Below, piece by piece: positions 5,373-7,478 of a stretch of DNA of 7,478 nucleotides. Below the pieces are notes generated by a model. That model had not been told where the DNA came from. It saw only the letters and a program-made list of their open reading frames with translations, and made no database searches. This DNA is from JACQBY01 sp041486115 (GTDB lineage Bacteria; Nitrospirota; Nitrospiria; JACQBW01): assembly GCA_041486115.1 (NCBI GenBank), contig JBGPKT010000114.1:1-7478 (forward strand), in the 5' to 3' direction. Position numbers and translations under genes: made by a program. Each line of letters begins with the position of its first letter. The first letter of the stretch is position 1.

Positions 5373-6314
5373 ATGAATAACAAACCCTATTTTAAAAAGC
5401 GTTCCCATCTAAAAATACCTCAAAACGAGATCATCCGTCTATTGAAAGAAAGGCACGCCAAAGGTTTATCCCTCAGCTTTGAAAAGATGAAAAAAGGAAA
5501 CAGCCTACTTTATAGGGATGTTAAATATTACTGGGGAGGGTGGCTCAAAGGGCTAAAGGCCATGGGACTGCCTACTGATCACTATCACCGATGGACAAAG
5601 GAGTCGGTATTGGAAGCGTTCAAGGAGAGGATCAGAGACGGAAAACCTATACACTCTTATGCTCTCTTGAAGGATAATTTCGGCTTATATTATCAGATGA
5701 AAAAACATTTTGGGAGCCAGGAAAAATTATTTAAAATCCTCGAAGTTGAACCGAGGCGACCCATGACAAAAAGTGAAGTTTTAGACATCTTAAGAAAACA
5801 GGCCAAGAAATCCTATGGTCTTACAAATACAGAACTGATGAAAATAAAAATTTTCCATAAGATGATCCTTCGATTTGGCTCCAAACATAATGCTTTGAAA
5901 GCGATGGGATTAAATGATGAAGAGATCCGAGAAAAAAATCAGGTCAGAAAGAATCAGAAATGGACTGCTGAAAGGGTGAGAACCGTTGTTTATTATTTGA
6001 ATCGGCATAAAGAAAATCTCAAAGGGGGATTCATCTCAAATACCGATGAATCGCTTTACCGGGCGGCGATTAATTATTTCGGTTCCTGGGCAAAAGCCCT
6101 TAATGCGGCTGGATTTAAATATGACCATCCCCGAGCCGGGAAAAAGCATATCAAGTGGGATAAAGAGAAGGTTTTGAAAAAGATACAGGAATTACAAAAG
6201 AAACATGGCCATGATAATATCCCAAAGGATGAGAAGTGTATCCTTTACCGCCCTAGCCAAAGATATTTCGGCTCCTGGAAGAAAGCTTTATCTGTTGCTG
6301 AAACTACAAGCTGA
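5373..6314 (+). CDS. Protein of five HNH-associated (homing endonuclease-type) repeats, no nuclease domain
   Basis: Residue numbers count from the TTG at 5361; I prefer the ATG four codons later. Neither start has a clear ribosome site. The whole protein is five ~52-residue repeats: about 19-71, 78-130, 134-184, 201-252 and 266-314. Each begins with a W/M-T-x-E-x-V/I helix and ends in a module such as LYRAAINYFGSWAKALNAAG or LYRPSQRYFGSWKKALSVA; repeats 2 and 3 are more diverged. This is the pattern of the homing-endonuclease-associated repeat (Pfam HNH_repeat), a helical DNA-binding unit often attached to HNH or other nucleases. No HNH, GIY-YIG or LAGLIDADG motif is present, so it may bind DNA without cutting. 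It is Lys-rich and visibly A-richer than the polymerase and kinase genes, which suggests transfer. It is divergent from the 56-residue gene. DNA binding is inferred from the family. Confidence 0.8.
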   Translation: MNNKPYFKKRSHLKIPQNEIIRLLKERHAKGLSLSFEKMKKGNSLLYRDVKYYWGGWLKGLKAMGLPTDHYHRWTKESVLEAFKERIRDGKPIHSYALLKDNFGLYYQMKKHFGSQEKLFKILEVEPRRPMTKSEVLDILRKQAKKSYGLTNTELMKIKIFHKMILRFGSKHNALKAMGLNDEEIREKNQVRKNQKWTAERVRTVVYYLNRHKENLKGGFISNTDESLYRAAINYFGSWAKALNAAGFKYDHPRAGKKHIKWDKEKVLKKIQELQKKHGHDNIPKDEKCILYRPSQRYFGSWKKALSVAETTS

Positions 6315-6402
6315 CCAAACAATTTTAAATCAGACTCGCTTCCTATTGTAGTTGATTCATCTACCAGTTCTAAAAACAAATCACTGGGAAGAATTGTTGA
6401 AA

Positions 6403-6446
6403 TGTCGGGTAGCGGGGGTTTGGTAACAGACCCCGGCTACCCGACA
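6403..6446. repeat. Palindromic repeat element, copy 2, 20-bp stem with GTAA tetraloop
   Basis: TGTCGGGTAGCGGGGGTTTG (6403-6422) pairs with 6427-6446 through 20 positions, with one G-G mismatch and one T-G wobble, around the loop GTAA (6423-6426). It is the more complete copy of the element at 2458-2497. Both copies have the same orientation by sequence, the same mismatch position and a GNRA loop on the plus strand. It lies 89 bases after the repeat-protein gene and 77 before the SRAP gene. No T-tract follows. Confidence 0.8.
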
Positions 6447-6486
6447 CCTCCAATATTGATACCAGACACAGACCTTCTTACGCAAG

Positions 6487-6514
6487 CTTGAAGATTAATT
6501 CCTAATCTGATAAT
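6487..6514 (+). promoter_or_regulatory. Possible weak promoter and inverted repeat ahead of the SRAP gene
   Basis: CTTGAA (6487-6492) and GATAAT (6509-6514) are spaced 16 bases. Between them AGATTA-ATTCC-TAATCT (6492-6508) forms a 6-base inverted repeat. Transcription would begin almost at the ATG (6524), consistent with the lack of a ribosome site. I looked for a CTGT-N8-ACAG LexA-type box and found none. The evidence is weak. Confidence 0.3.
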
Positions 6515-6523
6515 AATGATTTC

Positions 6524-7216
6524 ATGTGTGGAAGAGCTTCGACAACTTTTACTAACCAGGAATTGGCCATCAGGTATCTGAACCGGAGTCCTTTAATAAT
6601 TCCCGATTTAAGACCGAATTACAATCTTTCTCCCACTCAAAATACGGTCGTATTGAGAGTTGTTGAGAACGAGCGAAAGTTTGATTCGATGCGTTTCGGA
6701 CTAATTCCGTTTTGGGCAAAAGATATCAAAAGCACAAGCCGCTATAGCCTCATCAACGCTAAATCCGAAGAGATTACCGAAAAACGGAGCTATAAAGGCG
6801 CGTTTGAAAAACGGCGGTGTATCGTTCCGTTATCATCCTTTTTCGAATGGAAAAAAACCGAAAAAGGCCCCAAGAAACCCTTTTGTATCCGGCTGAAGAA
6901 CGAACCGATCATGAGTATCGCAGGAGTCTGGGAGCATTGGAAATCCAAGGATGAGACGCAAGAGGTTTTCTCATTTGCGATGATTACGACTGAAGCAAAT
7001 GAATTCATGCAGAACATCCATACGCGCATGCCCGTGATACTGGATCGGTCTGACGAAGAAAGGTGGCTGGATCCGGAGAATGCTAACGTGACGGAGCTCC
7101 AGAAAATACTGAAACCCTGTCCATCGGGGTGGCTGGATGCCTATGAGGTCAGCACAATGGTAAACTCGCCAAAGAACAACAAGCCGGAAGTTCTCCAGCC
7201 AGTCCACGCCACTTAA
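6524..7216 (+). CDS. yedK: SRAP-domain protein (YedK/HMCES family), abasic-site DNA-protein crosslinker
   Basis: This 230-residue protein is a full-length SRAP domain. The family covalently captures abasic sites in single-stranded DNA through its N-terminal Cys after Met removal, shielding them from cleavage during replication. Key residues are in place: C2 in MCGRAS, N34 in PNYNLSPTQ, RFGLIPFWAKD (57-67), SLINAKSE with N78, E108 in SSFFEWKK, AGVWEHW, TTEAN and H166 in IHTRMPVIL. The start is fixed by the requirement for Cys at position 2, despite no clear ribosome site upstream. Its stop (7214-7216) overlaps the stop of the convergent family B DNA polymerase gene, a neighbour that fits a link between replication and lesion protection. 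The length is usual for bacterial members. The assignment is confident; the symbol follows the E. coli homologue. Confidence 0.95.
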   Translation: MCGRASTTFTNQELAIRYLNRSPLIIPDLRPNYNLSPTQNTVVLRVVENERKFDSMRFGLIPFWAKDIKSTSRYSLINAKSEEITEKRSYKGAFEKRRCIVPLSSFFEWKKTEKGPKKPFCIRLKNEPIMSIAGVWEHWKSKDETQEVFSFAMITTEANEFMQNIHTRMPVILDRSDEERWLDPENANVTELQKILKPCPSGWLDAYEVSTMVNSPKNNKPEVLQPVHAT

Positions 7217-7478
7217 AGCGGCGGAATGAGAATCTCCATCGCTTCATACAAAAGCTCTCCGTATTTTTTCGCATCGTAAGACCAGTCCCCATCGATAAAC
7301 CCTAATGCCCGGGCTCGTTCGGAGTAAACCTTTCCTCTCGTGTCCGTGATCACATAGGAAATATCCTGCCCCGGGCTTAAGTGAACCCCTCTGCCGGATA
7401 ACTCTTTGGCCACAATCGCAATCAGGGTCTCCTTCTCGTAATCTTTCGGCTCTTTGGAAATTGTTCGGGAAATGGCCA
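7213..7478 (-). CDS. Family B DNA polymerase, C-terminal end (5' part beyond window)
   Basis: The minus strand is open from the right edge to TAA 7215-7213. About 87 residues are visible, beginning AISRTISKEPKDYEKETLIA. Diagnostic parts are AKELSGRGVHLSPGQDISYV, ITDTRGKV, a run ending ARALGFIDGDWSYD, and KKYGELLYEAMEILIPPL. This is the thumb and C-terminal tail pattern of archaeal-type and bacterial family B polymerases (ISYVI after the R-G-V-x-L-x-P-G turn, then DxxYY-like DWSYDAKKY). The catalytic motifs lie outside the window, so activity cannot be judged. The internal ATG sometimes chosen as a start (MAKEL, near 7413) is not supported: that codon reads GTG here, and coding continues upstream. 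The gene is convergent with the SRAP gene, with stop codons overlapping within TTAA and no terminator space between. Confidence 0.85.
   Translation of the reverse strand, partial: AISRTISKEPKDYEKETLIAIVAKELSGRGVHLSPGQDISYVITDTRGKVYSERARALGFIDGDWSYDAKKYGELLYEAMEILIPPL

Noticed and set aside
6403..6446. Intrinsic terminator after the repeat-protein gene
   Set aside because: The stem is strong, but neither strand has a T-tract after it, and the same element recurs at 2458-2497 in a different gene context.
6450..6523. LexA/SOS box before the SRAP gene
   Set aside because: No CTGT-N8-ACAG or GAAC-N4-GTTC type site could be found by eye.
6790..7207. Two minus-strand frames over the SRAP gene
   Set aside because: The SRAP frame holds all catalytic residues; the opposite frames lack any recognisable pattern.

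Overview
This 7.5-kb chromosomal fragment is bacterial, with moderate GC. It mixes signalling genes, a secreted copper-protein-like gene, DNA repair and replication genes, and a patch of accessory or decayed DNA. The combination of a soluble PAS/histidine-kinase/receiver hybrid, a PAS-GAF-GGDEF protein, an exported protein with CxxHPFM and carboxypeptidase-regulatory domains, and a bacterial family B DNA polymerase is common in environmental Nitrospirota and Deltaproteobacteria-like lineages. That placement is inference; there is no rRNA or other phylogenetic marker here.

Left part (1-4567, all minus strand): a PAS-GAF-GGDEF diguanylate cyclase runs off the left edge, with a probable TTG start at 1255. 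Just upstream is a 3' relic of a receiver-domain gene (1333-1455), nearly identical at the nucleotide level to the end of the intact kinase in this window. Next comes a 250-residue exported cupredoxin-like protein (1500-2252). A 404-base intergenic region follows, holding several short inverted repeats and a palindromic element with a GNRA-type loop. Then comes the 636-residue PAS-PAS-HisKA-HATPase-REC hybrid kinase (2657-4567).

Middle (4568-5372): about 800 bases with little coding capacity. On the minus strand, reading toward the kinase, there is a candidate promoter at a perfect TGTCAATTGACA palindrome. It is followed by a (TGAC)12 microsatellite lying inside a tiny open leader ORF, then two consecutive intrinsic-terminator hairpins, then the kinase. 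This could be simple insulation or a terminator-controlled, repeat-variable leader. Farther right are a possible transposase relic and a small 56-residue gene on the minus strand.

Right part (5373-7478): a lysine-rich protein made only of five HNH-associated (homing-endonuclease-type) repeats, with no nuclease domain, is divergent from the 56-residue gene. A second copy of the palindromic element follows, then a SRAP/YedK-type abasic-site DNA-protein crosslink protein. The C-terminal end of a family B DNA polymerase converges on it, with overlapping stop codons.

Together, the signalling genes suggest a c-di-GMP plus phosphorelay module that arose partly by duplication. The right end pairs replication with abasic-site protection. 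The least explained parts are the kinase leader, the GNRA-capped repeat pair and the repeat-only HNH-type protein.
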